From: JAYWXI01 sp036016955
Lineage (GTDB): Bacteria > Bacteroidota > Bacteroidia > Flavobacteriales > Weeksellaceae
DNA: 64,000 bases
Assembly: GCF_036016955.1 (NCBI RefSeq)
Contig: NZ_JAYWXI010000007.1
Coordinates: forward strand, 62,001-126,000
Direction: 5' to 3'
The notes under the pieces are model-generated. The model was not told the DNA's origin, did no database searches, and worked only from the letters and a program-made list of their open reading frames with translations. A program made the translations under genes and the position numbers. Shown here piece after piece: positions 25,878 through 34,606 of this stretch. The stretch's first letter is position 1; each line of letters starts with the position of its first letter.

Positions 25878-25980
25878 AGATTTATTTTTTTAGTTAGTTC
25901 TCTATCTCTATCAAAAATTAATCCAAACCCCAAGGAGTCTGGATTAATCTTTAATGACAAAACATATTTTATTAGTAGCA

Positions 25981-27456
25981 TTAGTAAGCCTTGGCAAAAA
26001 TGACCCTGCGTTTGGACGGCTTACCCGATATCAATGAAAGACCTTCCTCTTCTTCCGCATCCAAAGGAATACAGCGGATTGTCGCCTTAGTTTCTTGTTT
26101 TATTTGCTCTTCCTCTTCCGCCGTACCGTCCCAGTGCGCTGAAATAAATCCGCCTTTTTCCTCTAATACCTTCTTAAATTCTTCGTAAGAATCAACTTTG
26201 GTAATATTGGCCTGACGGAACGCTAATGCTTTCGCATAAATGGCCTCTTGGATGGATTTAAGTAAATTTTCCACGTAATTTTCAATTCCTTCAAGCGGCT
26301 GAACCTCTTTCGTTAGCGTATCCCTTCGAGCCACTTCCACCGTACGGTTTTCCAAGTCTCTTGCCCCCATGGCAATACGCACAGGCACCCCTTTCAGTTC
26401 GTATTCTGCGAACTTCCATCCGGGTTTGTTTTTATCGTCATTATCGTATTTGACCGAAATGCCTTTTGCTTTTAATTTTTCAACCAAGTCACAAGCCACC
26501 TCATCAATCTGCTTCAACTGCTCCTCCCCTTTGAAGATAGGCACTATCACGACTTGTATCGGCGCCAAAGTCGGTGGAAGCACCAAGCCGTAATCATCGG
26601 AATGCGCCATGATAAGCGCTCCCATCAATCGGGTAGACACCCCCCAGGAAGTCGCCCAAGCGTACTCCATTTTCCCCTCTTTATTGGTAAATTTCACGTC
26701 AAATGCTTCCGCAAAATTTTGCCCCAAGAAGTGAGACGTCCCAGCCTGCAACGCCTTACCGTCCTGCATCATCGCCTCAATACAATACGTTTCTTCTGCC
26801 CCTGCAAAACGTTCACTCGGGGTTTTGATGCCCCGAATCACCGGCACCGCCATAAACCGCTCGGCAAAATCAGCATAAACCTCAAGCATTTGCTCGGTTT
26901 CGGCCAAAGCTTCCTCTCTTGTGGCATGCGCCGTATGCCCTTCCTGCCACAAAAATTCCGCCGTCCGCAAAAACAAACGCGTTCTCATCTCCCAACGCAC
27001 CACATTAGCCCACTGGTTGATTAGGATAGGTAAATCCCTATACGATTGAATCCACGTCTTGTAGGTGTTCCAAATAATAGCCTCCGAAGTCGGCCGTACA
27101 ATCAGCTCCTCCTCCAACTTGGCCTCAGGATCTACAATCAGTTTTTGAGGATTTTCCGGATCGGTTTTCAATCGGTAGTGGGTTACCACCGCACATTCCT
27201 TAGCAAAGCCTTCGGCATTCTTCTCCTCGGCCTCGAACAAACTCTTTGGCACAAAAAGCGGAAAATAAGCATTCTGATGCCCCGTTGCCTTAAACATCCG
27301 GTCGAGCTCATCCCTCATTTTTTCCCAGATGGCATACCCGTAAGGTTTAATGACCATGCATCCCCTGACGCCTGAGTTTTCTGCCAAATCAGCCTTTACA
27401 ACCAGTTCGTTGTACCATTTGCTATAATCTTCGCTTCTTGATGTTAATTTTGCCAT
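25981..27456 (-). CDS. proS: Prolyl-tRNA synthetase (archaeal/eukaryotic type)
   Basis: A 491-residue class II aminoacyl-tRNA synthetase. It starts AKLTSRSEDYSKWYNELV and carries GCMVIKPYGYAIWEKM and VRPTSEAIIWNTYKTWI, typical of the short ProS type 3, which lacks the bacterial editing insertion and has a C-terminal extension ending in Tyr (FAKAY). This type is normal in Bacteroidota. All class II regions look intact (VRWEMRTRLFLRTAEFLWQE; GTSHFLGQNFAEAF). Monocistronic; no T-box-like leader is seen. Confidence 0.95.
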   Translation of the reverse strand: MAKLTSRSEDYSKWYNELVVKADLAENSGVRGCMVIKPYGYAIWEKMRDELDRMFKATGHQNAYFPLFVPKSLFEAEEKNAEGFAKECAVVTHYRLKTDPENPQKLIVDPEAKLEEELIVRPTSEAIIWNTYKTWIQSYRDLPILINQWANVVRWEMRTRLFLRTAEFLWQEGHTAHATREEALAETEQMLEVYADFAERFMAVPVIRGIKTPSERFAGAEETYCIEAMMQDGKALQAGTSHFLGQNFAEAFDVKFTNKEGKMEYAWATSWGVSTRLMGALIMAHSDDYGLVLPPTLAPIQVVIVPIFKGEEQLKQIDEVACDLVEKLKAKGISVKYDNDDKNKPGWKFAEYELKGVPVRIAMGARDLENRTVEVARRDTLTKEVQPLEGIENYVENLLKSIQEAIYAKALAFRQANITKVDSYEEFKKVLEEKGGFISAHWDGTAEEEEQIKQETKATIRCIPLDAEEEEGLSLISGKPSKRRVIFAKAY

Positions 27457-27532
27457 TATTTGTTTCGTAAACTTAAAATTTAACTTTTATTAACCCTATT
27501 CATCTAATTTAAAAAGCGTATTTTTACCCGAA

Positions 27533-27572
27533 ATTGGATGTCCGAAGTTGGTACACTTTTGGCATTGGATGT
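27533..27572. repeat. Direct repeat ATTGGATGT upstream of the Gly/Trp-rich lipoprotein gene
   Basis: Two exact copies of ATTGGATGT at 27533-27541 and 27564-27572, 31 bp apart, which is about three helical turns. They could be paired operator half-sites; short length leaves chance possible. Confidence 0.35.
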
Positions 27573-27616
27573 TTAGATATGCAAATATAGATTAATTTAA
27601 AATTTTTCTTACCGTC

Positions 27617-28651
27617 ATGAAAAAAAATATACAGAAAAACCTGATAAAACTGTTGAAATCCAAAGTTGTTTTAACGGTTTCCGGTGGAATGCTTCTATCG
27701 TCTTGTGTAATCTATACCGGTGGAGGTTACACCGAAACCGACGGAGTCTACTACGACCCCAATAAAGACGTTTTACCTCAGGTTGAAAGACCTTACTACG
27801 GAGCAAATCAAGTGGGAGACGAATATAACTACGACCAAGTGGAGGAAGCCGGCGTGATCGCAAGAAGCGCCCAAAACCAAAGAGATTGGAACAATCGTTA
27901 CCACAGCGATAACTGGAGAGGTCAAGACGCTACAAGTTCGGATTGGGGAACCTTCAGTGGTTCGGAAACCAACTATTACAACCATGGCTGGGGAATGATG
28001 AATCCTTATTGGGGATGGGGTCCCGGATTTGGTTGGGGATGGGGCTCCCGATTCGGCTGGGGCGGTTATTATGGCGCAGGCTTCGGCTGGGGATGGGGTG
28101 CAACTTGGGGCTGGAATAGCCCTTGGGGTTGGAATGATCCTTTTTGGGGATTCTATGGCCCACGTTGGGGAATGATGAATCCTTACTGGGGTTGGGGTGG
28201 CTTCTACGGAGCCAATTATTGGGGTAACGGCTATTACGGAGTTTATACCCCTTCTAACCGCCTTCTGCGTACACCATCCGTGAGACTAAGCGGCGCAGAC
28301 GGAAACTACTATAACCGCGCCGCAACCTCTAGAACAGGTCAAACCAACAACGGTGGATTTAGAACGAACAATAACACTTTCTACCAAAGATCCGGAGCAA
28401 CCTCAGGAGTGCGTAACAATACCCCCTATTCCGGCATGCGTTCTTCCGATCGGACAAGCTCCCCAACCTACCGGGGCATGAATAACAATAGCTACCCTTC
28501 CGGAAATAGCGGCGGATTCCGAAGCAGTGGTGACAGCGGCGGGTTCCGAAGCAGCGGAATGAGTGGCGGCGGCTTCAGAGGAGGAGGCTCCTCAGGCGGC
28601 GGCGGAATGAGATCCGGCGGTGGCGGTGGAATGAGATCCGGAGGAAGATAA
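27617..28651 (+). CDS. Gly/Trp/Tyr-rich lipoprotein
   Basis: A 344-residue envelope lipoprotein with basic N-terminus and lipobox LSSC (Cys near 30). Residues ~120-215 are dominated by Gly, Trp, Tyr, Phe and Asn (for example GWGMMNPYWGWGPGFGWGWG), with the decapeptide GMMNPYWGWG occurring twice. Residues ~230-344 are Ser/Gly/Arg/Asn-rich and end in a Gly-Gly-Met-Arg-Ser-Gly tail. I do not recognise an enzymatic domain; such proteins look structural or surface-exposed. It is followed by a FadL-like gene after 71 nt. Its start ATGAAAAAAAA is an exact complement of U8CAU in the candidate small RNAs. Confidence 0.7.
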   Translation: MKKNIQKNLIKLLKSKVVLTVSGGMLLSSCVIYTGGGYTETDGVYYDPNKDVLPQVERPYYGANQVGDEYNYDQVEEAGVIARSAQNQRDWNNRYHSDNWRGQDATSSDWGTFSGSETNYYNHGWGMMNPYWGWGPGFGWGWGSRFGWGGYYGAGFGWGWGATWGWNSPWGWNDPFWGFYGPRWGMMNPYWGWGGFYGANYWGNGYYGVYTPSNRLLRTPSVRLSGADGNYYNRAATSRTGQTNNGGFRTNNNTFYQRSGATSGVRNNTPYSGMRSSDRTSSPTYRGMNNNSYPSGNSGGFRSSGDSGGFRSSGMSGGGFRGGGSSGGGGMRSGGGGGMRSGGR

Positions 28652-28722
28652 CCAAAGGAAAACCCGTTTCGTAAACTATTTTTAATTTATTCGTTTTAAT
28701 TAAAAGATCATCCTAAGATATC

Positions 28723-30132
28723 ATGTTAAAAAAGACTTTAACCCTACTGACAGTAGGTGCGATTTATTTCGTTCAGGCTCAAGACGTGTCCGTTTTGAGA
28801 AATACAGCCGAGGTCTATTCTGGTAGTTCGGTAAACGGTACCGCTAAATACAATGCCATGGCCGGTGCCATGGGCGCCTTGGGAGGCGATGTTTCCACAC
28901 TTAGCGTAAACCCCGCAGGGATAGGCGTTGCTATTATGAGCGACCTCTCGATTTCCCTAAGCCGAGATCAATTCAAAAATACCGCTACCCTCTACGGCAA
29001 CGCGTTTGATTATTCGGAAAAGAATTCCAACATGGGGCAAGCAGGTGGTGTAGCCGTATTTAAAATCAATGGAAATACCCCTTGGAAATTCATAAACATC
29101 GGTTTCAATTACACCAACCGAAACCTAAACAACTACGTTGAGTCCAGAGACCAAAGCGGAAATACCATAATCGACATGACCGCTACCGAAAGCCTGACCT
29201 TTAACCGCCACGCTTACGACCGAACCGGAAGCCTTTCGAGAACCAATATCGGTGTGGGAGCCAACTACGACAATAAAATCTACGTGGGAGCCGGACTGAA
29301 CGTCCATACGGCACACCTAAACCAAAAGGACCTTGCCGAAATGACCCTTACCAGTACCACCCCTGCACTCAACGGAGTGAGTGATTTTTTCCATAAACAA
29401 TATACTCCATTTTATGAAGAAGCCACGGGCGTTTCCGCTTCGTTCGGGGTAATCGGAAAAGTAAACAACGAGTTCCGTTTGGGTGCCGCAATCGAAACAC
29501 CTTCCTGGTGGACCATCGATCGCTCTTACACGTATTACGATCAAAGCGATGATTTACAATACATAGAATCTCGAAAATTCACCTCTCCAACAAAAGCCAC
29601 TCTGAGTGCCGCTTACGTCCCCAGTAAAAGTTTTGCCGTAAATCTGGATTATACCCTGGGGCTATCCAAACCTAAATTTTCAGGCTTAGCGGACGATGCC
29701 CAAAAGGAAATGGATAACTTTTTCAGCAACAATTATAAAAATACGTCCGAAATAAAACTCGGAGCCGAATACCGCATCAAACAATTTCGTGTGAGAGGAG
29801 GTTACGCCTATGCCAGCAATCCTTTCGATCAAATAACCTTGTCGGCCTTTACCAATACGGGAGCCACCACTGATTTTTCCTCAGCGAAATGGATTACAGG
29901 GGCAAGAAACACAATTGGTTTCGGTTTAGGCTATGATTTCAAAACCTTTTACATTGACGCGGCTTATAACAATATTTCCTCGTCATACAGTAATCCGTTC
30001 CTGAGAGGATCGGCAGCATCCAACACAGGATACTACTCCCAAGACTTTTTCTTCACCAATAACACCGCTGTTGTTTCTGAAGTGAAAAAAAGCCTCAATA
30101 ATCTAACCCTAACTTTTGGCTGGAAATTTTAA
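28723..30132 (+). CDS. FadL/OmpP1-like outer-membrane transport protein
   Basis: A 469-residue outer-membrane protein: signal peptide ending VQAQ, then the family start with GTAKYNAMAGAMGALGGD and SVNPAGIGV, resembling the N-terminal hatch and NPA motif of FadL. Amphipathic strands follow to a C-terminal LTLTFGWKF. E. coli FadL imports long-chain fatty acids; flavobacterial homologues are often labelled hemin receptors without proof. The ligand here is unknown. It ends the two-gene run with the Gly/Trp-rich lipoprotein, followed by a strong terminator. Confidence 0.82.
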   Translation: MLKKTLTLLTVGAIYFVQAQDVSVLRNTAEVYSGSSVNGTAKYNAMAGAMGALGGDVSTLSVNPAGIGVAIMSDLSISLSRDQFKNTATLYGNAFDYSEKNSNMGQAGGVAVFKINGNTPWKFINIGFNYTNRNLNNYVESRDQSGNTIIDMTATESLTFNRHAYDRTGSLSRTNIGVGANYDNKIYVGAGLNVHTAHLNQKDLAEMTLTSTTPALNGVSDFFHKQYTPFYEEATGVSASFGVIGKVNNEFRLGAAIETPSWWTIDRSYTYYDQSDDLQYIESRKFTSPTKATLSAAYVPSKSFAVNLDYTLGLSKPKFSGLADDAQKEMDNFFSNNYKNTSEIKLGAEYRIKQFRVRGGYAYASNPFDQITLSAFTNTGATTDFSSAKWITGARNTIGFGLGYDFKTFYIDAAYNNISSSYSNPFLRGSAASNTGYYSQDFFFTNNTAVVSEVKKSLNNLTLTFGWKF

Positions 30133-30153
30133 TCCCCAAAAGACTTTCTTTTT

Positions 30154-30184
30154 AAAAAGGCTATTTCTTAAGAATAGCCTTTTT
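30154..30184 (+). terminator. Terminator after the FadL-like gene
   Basis: AAAAAGGCTATT, 7-nt loop, AATAGCCTTTTT. Confidence 0.85.
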
Positions 30185-30290
30185 TCTATTTTCTATTTCC
30201 TCTTTCCTCGATCATCTAGCATTTTATACCATTGAATATCAAATAATTTGTAAATCCATCTATCGTTTTATTTGATTGTGAACGACAAAA

Positions 30291-30318
30291 AAAGCTGCCC
30301 TTTTCAGGACAGCCTTTT
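30291..30318 (-). terminator. Terminator after the small beta-barrel gene
   Basis: On the minus strand AAGGCTGTCC pairs with GGGCAGCTTT (two wobble pairs) around a short loop, followed by TTTT. Confidence 0.65.
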
Positions 30319-30342
30319 CGATAATAATAAAAAGCTTTTCGC

Positions 30343-30906
30343 TTATTTCCCCAAAGGAATATTGTAGGAGACACCTAGTCCCAAAGATCCGGCGTTATAC
30401 TTTTGACTGCCAATCTCTCCGTCGGTTCCCGTGAAGACCTTTTGATACTGAAGAGCAACATTCCAGTCGTTGTTATGGTACCCTATTTCCGGCTTAATGT
30501 AAAGCCCTCCATCAGGTCTAGCCACCGTCGAATTGGAAGCCACTTTCGCATCTCCCGTAATAAATCCGTACCCCAAATCCGTACCGAAATACAATCCGGT
30601 TTTTTTAGGGTAAATCCGAATCAACCCGGCCAAAGGAACAACCCCAAAATCATTATTGGACAATCCGTTATTCTCACTAGCAAAATAATGCGTATAGCCC
30701 GTGGCAATACCCAATCCGAATCCCGGAGTTACCAAATTTTGATAAGCCACATCAATCCCGGCAGCAACCGAAGCATTTTCCGAAGGTAAAACCGCTCCCA
30801 CGTTAGCTCCTACTTTCAACATGTTTTTCATGCTTACATTCTGTGCGCTTACCGTTCCTACGGCTACAAGCCCCAAAGCAAGGGCTGCTTTTTTAAGTGA
30901 TTTCAT
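30343..30906 (-). CDS. Small outer-membrane beta-barrel protein
   Basis: A 187-residue predicted eight-strand barrel: signal peptide MKSLKKAALALGLVAVGTVSAQ, then alternating strands and short turns, ending LGVSYNIPLGK. It resembles the OmpW/OmpX-size outer-membrane protein group (OMP_b-brl). The longer ORF from 30966 adds 20 residues before a perfect signal peptide, so ATG 30906 is preferred. Monocistronic. Function unknown. Confidence 0.78.
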   Translation of the reverse strand: MKSLKKAALALGLVAVGTVSAQNVSMKNMLKVGANVGAVLPSENASVAAGIDVAYQNLVTPGFGLGIATGYTHYFASENNGLSNNDFGVVPLAGLIRIYPKKTGLYFGTDLGYGFITGDAKVASNSTVARPDGGLYIKPEIGYHNNDWNVALQYQKVFTGTDGEIGSQKYNAGSLGLGVSYNIPLGK

Positions 30907-31039
30907 AATTTTAAATTTTACTTCTTTTACTGGTTTGAAAAGTGTAAAAACCATGCCAAACCGCACCCCCTCTCCTCTAAAAACAAAACAATAAACTGAT
31001 TATCAAAGAAATAAAAATTAAATAAACGTTTAAATAAAA

Positions 31040-32716
31040 TCAACTCAACCCCGTAATGTGCCCCTCCGAATCAATATCCATCCCTTCGGCAGCAGGCACG
31101 CTCGGTAAGCCCGGCATACGCATCATGTCCCCCAAAATCGGAATTACAAAACCAGCTCCCGCCGCGAATTCAAACTCACGAACCGTAACAACAAACCCCT
31201 CTGGACGCCCAATTTTTTTCTCGTCGTCAGACAAAGATTTTTGCGTCTTAGCCATACAGACCGGCAGTTCCCCCATCCCCAAATTGTAAATCGTCTTTAA
31301 TTGAGTCTTGGCTTTTTGAGAATAATTAACCCCCTGCGCCCCATAAATTTCGCGGGCAATGGTTTCAATTTTTTGTTCGATGGTTTCGGCCAGATCATAC
31401 AAAGGACGGAAATCGTTACCATCCTGTTCGGCACTACGAACCACCTCTGCCGCCAAAGCCTTCATGCCTTCGCCTCCCTGAGTGAATTCGTCCGCCAAAA
31501 TGGCCTTCACCCCCAATTTCGCACATTCTTTCTCCACCAATGCAATTTCTTCCTCGGAATCGGTGGCAAAATGATTAAGCGCAACAATCGGTTTAAGCCC
31601 GAGTTTAAAAGCATTTTCAATATGCTTCTCAAGATTTGCCATGCCTTTTTCCACCGCAAGAAGATTCGGTGTTTCGTACGCTCCCTTTTGAGCCCCGCCA
31701 TGATAACGCAAAGCCCTTACCGTAGCCACAATAACATACGCATCGGGTTTAAGCCCCGCATAATGGCATTTGATATGAAGAAATTTTTCAGCCCCCAAAT
31801 CCGCACCAAATCCAGCTTCCGTAACAACATAGTCCCCTAACGAAAGGCCCATTTTCGTCGCTATAATCGTATTGGTCCCCTGAGCAATGTTCGCAAAAGG
31901 CCCTCCGTGAAGAATGGCAGGATTCCCCTCCAGCGTCTGAACCAAATTCGGCTTGACGGCATCCTTGAGAAGAATAGCCATCGCCCCATGCGCTTTAAGA
32001 TCTCTCGCATAAACAGGACGTTTATCGAAGGTATACCCTACAAAAATATTCCCCAAACGAGTCTTTAAATCTTCAAAATTCTTCGACAAACAAAGAATCG
32101 CCATCACCTCCGAAGCCGGCGTAATATTAAAGCCTTCTTCCCGAGTTACCCCATTACCCGCACCACCAAGGCCAATGACAATCTGCCTGAGCGAACGGTC
32201 GTTCATATCCATTACCCTTTTCCAAACAATGGTTTTAGGATCGATATTCAGCGAATGTTTTTTATTTTGAAGGTTATTGTCAATCAACGCAGAAAGAAGA
32301 TTGTTGGCTTTTTCCACCGCAGAAAAATCCCCAGTGAAATGCAAATTAATATCCACCATCGGTATCACCTGAGCATACCCGCCACCGGCCGCACCGCCTT
32401 TAATACCAAACACCGGCCCCAAGCTAGGCTCCCTTAAAACCACCACCGCTTTTTTGCCTATTTTGTTCAGACCATCGCCCAAGCCGACAGACACCGTCGT
32501 TTTACCCTCACCCGCCGGCGTAGGATTAATAGCCGAAACCAAAACCAATTTGGCTTTTTTTACTTTTTCCTCGTCAATGTACTCCAAAGGAATCTTGGCT
32601 TTGTACTTGCCGTAATTTTCCAAATCATCGGACGCAATACCCAACTTCTCGGCAATCTCACGAATCGGACGGAGATCCGCCTGCTGAGCAATTTCTAAGT
32701 CTGTAGGAAATCCCAT
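31040..32716 (-). CDS. fhs: Formate-tetrahydrofolate ligase
   Basis: A 558-residue enzyme that charges formate onto tetrahydrofolate with ATP to give 10-formyl-THF for purine and fMet-tRNA synthesis. The P-loop-like INPTPAGEGKTTVSVGLGDG and the GIKGGAAGGGYAQVIPM block are diagnostic. Length is standard. The start is supported by a minus-strand TATTTTTG box at 32745-32752. Confidence 0.96.
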   Translation of the reverse strand: MGFPTDLEIAQQADLRPIREIAEKLGIASDDLENYGKYKAKIPLEYIDEEKVKKAKLVLVSAINPTPAGEGKTTVSVGLGDGLNKIGKKAVVVLREPSLGPVFGIKGGAAGGGYAQVIPMVDINLHFTGDFSAVEKANNLLSALIDNNLQNKKHSLNIDPKTIVWKRVMDMNDRSLRQIVIGLGGAGNGVTREEGFNITPASEVMAILCLSKNFEDLKTRLGNIFVGYTFDKRPVYARDLKAHGAMAILLKDAVKPNLVQTLEGNPAILHGGPFANIAQGTNTIIATKMGLSLGDYVVTEAGFGADLGAEKFLHIKCHYAGLKPDAYVIVATVRALRYHGGAQKGAYETPNLLAVEKGMANLEKHIENAFKLGLKPIVALNHFATDSEEEIALVEKECAKLGVKAILADEFTQGGEGMKALAAEVVRSAEQDGNDFRPLYDLAETIEQKIETIAREIYGAQGVNYSQKAKTQLKTIYNLGMGELPVCMAKTQKSLSDDEKKIGRPEGFVVTVREFEFAAGAGFVIPILGDMMRMPGLPSVPAAEGMDIDSEGHITGLS

Positions 32717-32744
32717 TAGTCGTTTAATATTATGGTTAATCCCT

Positions 32745-32752
32745 CAAAAATA
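32745..32752 (-). promoter_or_regulatory. -7 promoter box of fhs
   Basis: TATTTTTG on the minus strand, 28 nt before ATG 32716. Confidence 0.45.
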
Positions 32753-32813
32753 CCCTTTTCGACAGAGTTTTAAAAGTCAAACCGTTTGAGATTTATCAGT
32801 TTCCCATAAAAAA

Positions 32814-32837
32814 ACCTCCCGATACCAATCGGAAGGT
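32814..32837 (-). terminator. Terminator after the 34-residue ORF
   Basis: ACCTCCCGAT, loop ACCA, ATCGGAAGGT (one mismatch), followed on the minus strand by TTTTTTTA. Confidence 0.75.
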
Positions 32838-32861
32838 CATTAATACTTCTTAACCACCATG

Positions 32862-32966
32862 CTATTTCAGCTTCTTCGCTTTTCGCTCTTCGTATTTTTT
32901 TACGATATAGCCAATGATAAACGGAGCCGCCCATGTCAAGATTCTTCTTAGTAATACCGGATTCAT
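32862..32966 (-). CDS. Small basic membrane-associated protein, 34 residues
   Basis: Too short for most gene finders. ATG 32966 opens a frame beginning MNPVLLRRILTWAAPFIIGY, then IVKKYEERKAKKLK and a stop. It has one hydrophobic segment (about residues 10-22) and a strongly basic tail, like small inner-membrane proteins. A dedicated terminator (32814-32837) lies 24 nt after it, and a separate terminator-like hairpin (33031-33053) ends holA upstream, so it seems to be its own transcription unit. Function unknown; I have a weak impression of similar short proteins beside holA in related genomes. Confidence 0.6.
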   Translation of the reverse strand: MNPVLLRRILTWAAPFIIGYIVKKYEERKAKKLK

Positions 32967-33030
32967 AATGTCATTATTTTAATTCCCGACAAAAGCATCA
33001 ATTAGTACGCCAAACCCTAAGCCCAAAAAG

Positions 33031-33053
33031 ATTTTGAAACATTGATTCAAAAT
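33031..33053 (-). terminator. AT-rich terminator after holA
   Basis: ATTTTGAA and TTCAAAAT flank a 7-nt loop; on the minus strand CTTTTTG follows. Confidence 0.5.
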
Positions 33054-33066
33054 TTTGTAACCCCAA

Positions 33067-34104
33067 CTAAAGCGACACCTTAACCTTATCCACATTGAGA
33101 ATTTTATAAGTCAACTCGGTCAGCAGTTCGCCCTCGTCAGCATTCGATGCCCCCAGCCCTTTGCTTTTAAGATCGAACTCCCTGAGAATGGAAATCACCC
33201 GCGTGGCATATTTTAAAGGGTAATTACGGGCCGCTTCCGCATAGTTTTTAATAAAAAAAGGAGGCACGCCCAGTTCGGAGGCAATGGCCTGTTGGCTCTC
33301 GCCCTTCAAAGTATGATAAATAATGATTTTGGAAAAGAAACCGTAAATCGTCCCCACAATCATCGCAAAAGAATTGCTCTTAGGATTACGGCCAATATAA
33401 TGAGCAATGCGCATGGCCTTAGCTGCATCCCTGCTCCCCAAAGCATTATTAAGTTCGAACACGTTAAAATCCTTACTAATCCCAATATGCTGCTCCACGA
33501 TTTTACTATCCAAAAGCTCCCCTTCTTTCAGAATGATTTTAAGTTTATTGAGTTCATTGGCAATCCTGGACAAGTCCCCCCCTAAATAATCCGCCAACAA
33601 GTGGGGAATATTCGGCGCCGTCTGAATCCCAAATTTCTTACACTCTTCGGAAATCCACTGCGGCAAATGATACTCCTTCACCGGCTCACTATAAAACAGC
33701 ATCCCCGCCTTCTGTAAAAGCTTTGCAAATTTCTTACGCGCATCCAGTTTCTTATGCTTATAAGCCATCACCAAAACCGTCGTGGGAATAGGATTAGAGA
33801 AATACTGCTCCAGCATTTGCCCTTCTTCCTCACCCATACGCAAATCCTGCGCTTCCTTAACCACAATCAAATTCCGCTCTCCAAACATCGGGTATTGCTT
33901 GGCCGAAGCCACCACTTCCGCCACCGTGGTATCCTTCCCGTAAACCACCGTCTGGCCAAAAGCTCTTTCGTCCTCCGCCAACAAATCGTTCTCAAACGAT
34001 TTAACCGCCACATCAATGTAATAAGGCTCCTCCCCATGGAAAAAATACACCGGGAGAAGTGTTTTATTTTTAATACTTTTGAGGATTGAATCCAATTCTT
34101 TCAT
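33067..34104 (-). CDS. holA: DNA polymerase III delta subunit
   Basis: A 345-residue clamp-loader subunit that opens the beta clamp. The start KELDSILKSIKNKTLLPVYFFHGEEPYYID and the region LADYLGGDLSRIANELNKL are typical of HolA. The longest frame begins at a TTG (34164), but that codon overlaps a predicted -7 box (minus-strand TATCTTTG, 34162-34169), so ATG 34104 is chosen. Its start codon is only 1 bp from that of the divergent HsdR-N-like gene. Confidence 0.92.
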   Translation of the reverse strand: MKELDSILKSIKNKTLLPVYFFHGEEPYYIDVAVKSFENDLLAEDERAFGQTVVYGKDTTVAEVVASAKQYPMFGERNLIVVKEAQDLRMGEEEGQMLEQYFSNPIPTTVLVMAYKHKKLDARKKFAKLLQKAGMLFYSEPVKEYHLPQWISEECKKFGIQTAPNIPHLLADYLGGDLSRIANELNKLKIILKEGELLDSKIVEQHIGISKDFNVFELNNALGSRDAAKAMRIAHYIGRNPKSNSFAMIVGTIYGFFSKIIIYHTLKGESQQAIASELGVPPFFIKNYAEAARNYPLKYATRVISILREFDLKSKGLGASNADEGELLTELTYKILNVDKVKVSL

Positions 34105-34169
34105 AATGCAACTTCCGAAGCTAAACTTTACGGCAACTTTTGATTTTAAACTCAGAAAAGACAAAGATA
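34074..34169. promoter_or_regulatory. Interlocked promoters of holA and the HsdR-N-like gene
   Basis: Plus-strand TACTTTTG (34074-34081) lies inside holA and should drive the HsdR-N gene; minus-strand TATCTTTG (34162-34169) lies inside the HsdR-N gene and should drive holA. Predicted transcripts would overlap antisense for about 70 nt, covering both start codons. Confidence 0.5.
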
Positions 34170-34540
34170 ATTTTTTTATTTATGATTTACCACGAAAATC
34201 GTGGCTCCTGCTCACCCCAGAAGAATGGGTGCGCCAACATTGGATTCATCATTTTTTAACCGTAAAAAACTATGCCCCCTCTGCCCTAATCACCGAAAAA
34301 AAACTGGAACTCAACGGGCTAACCAAACGTCTCGACCTTTTGGTCACCCAAAAAGCCAAGCCCGAGATCCTCGTGGAATGCAAAGCCCCCCACATTAAAC
34401 TCACGGAAAAGACATTCGAACAAATTGCAAGATACAATACCGTCGTCGGAGCCTCGAAAATCATTCTCAGCAATGGCCTCCAACACATCGGAGCCGATTA
34501 TGACGGTCAGCAGTACATTTTCACCCCCCAAAACGTCTAA
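34106..34540 (+). CDS. HsdR N-terminal-domain-like nuclease protein
   Basis: A 144-residue stand-alone protein resembling the N-terminal nuclease domain of type I restriction enzyme R subunits. It has LLTPEEWVRQHWIHHFL, then KRLDLLV and ILVECKAP, which supply the D and ExK residues of a PD-(D/E)xK nuclease fold. There is no helicase part and no hsdM or hsdS nearby, so it is not a restriction system; small proteins of this kind sit next to holA widely in Bacteroidota, with unknown role, perhaps in DNA repair or replication. ATG 34106 (MQLPKLNF) is preferred over the longer frame from 34079, which would start right at the -7 box. Confidence 0.82.
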   Translation: MQLPKLNFTATFDFKLRKDKDNFFIYDLPRKSWLLLTPEEWVRQHWIHHFLTVKNYAPSALITEKKLELNGLTKRLDLLVTQKAKPEILVECKAPHIKLTEKTFEQIARYNTVVGASKIILSNGLQHIGADYDGQQYIFTPQNV

Positions 34541-34566
34541 GCCCTTACCTTTTAGTGGTTTTTGCC

Positions 34567-34574
34567 TAACTTTG
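34567..34574 (+). promoter_or_regulatory. -7 promoter box of the NhaC-type antiporter gene
   Basis: TAACTTTG, 32 nt before ATG 34607. It lies inside the longer ORF that begins at 34562, so the later ATG is the likely start. Confidence 0.5.
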
Positions 34575-34606
34575 CCGCTCGAAAACGAAAACCAATTTTA
34601 CCCTTT

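Noticed and set aside
34105..34164. TTG-started extension of holA by 20 residues
   Set aside because: The TTG is part of the minus-strand -7 box TATCTTTG (34162-34169), and HolA proteins start near MKEL.
34106..34540. Restriction-modification system
   Set aside because: Only an HsdR N-terminal-like domain is present; there is no helicase, methylase or specificity gene nearby.
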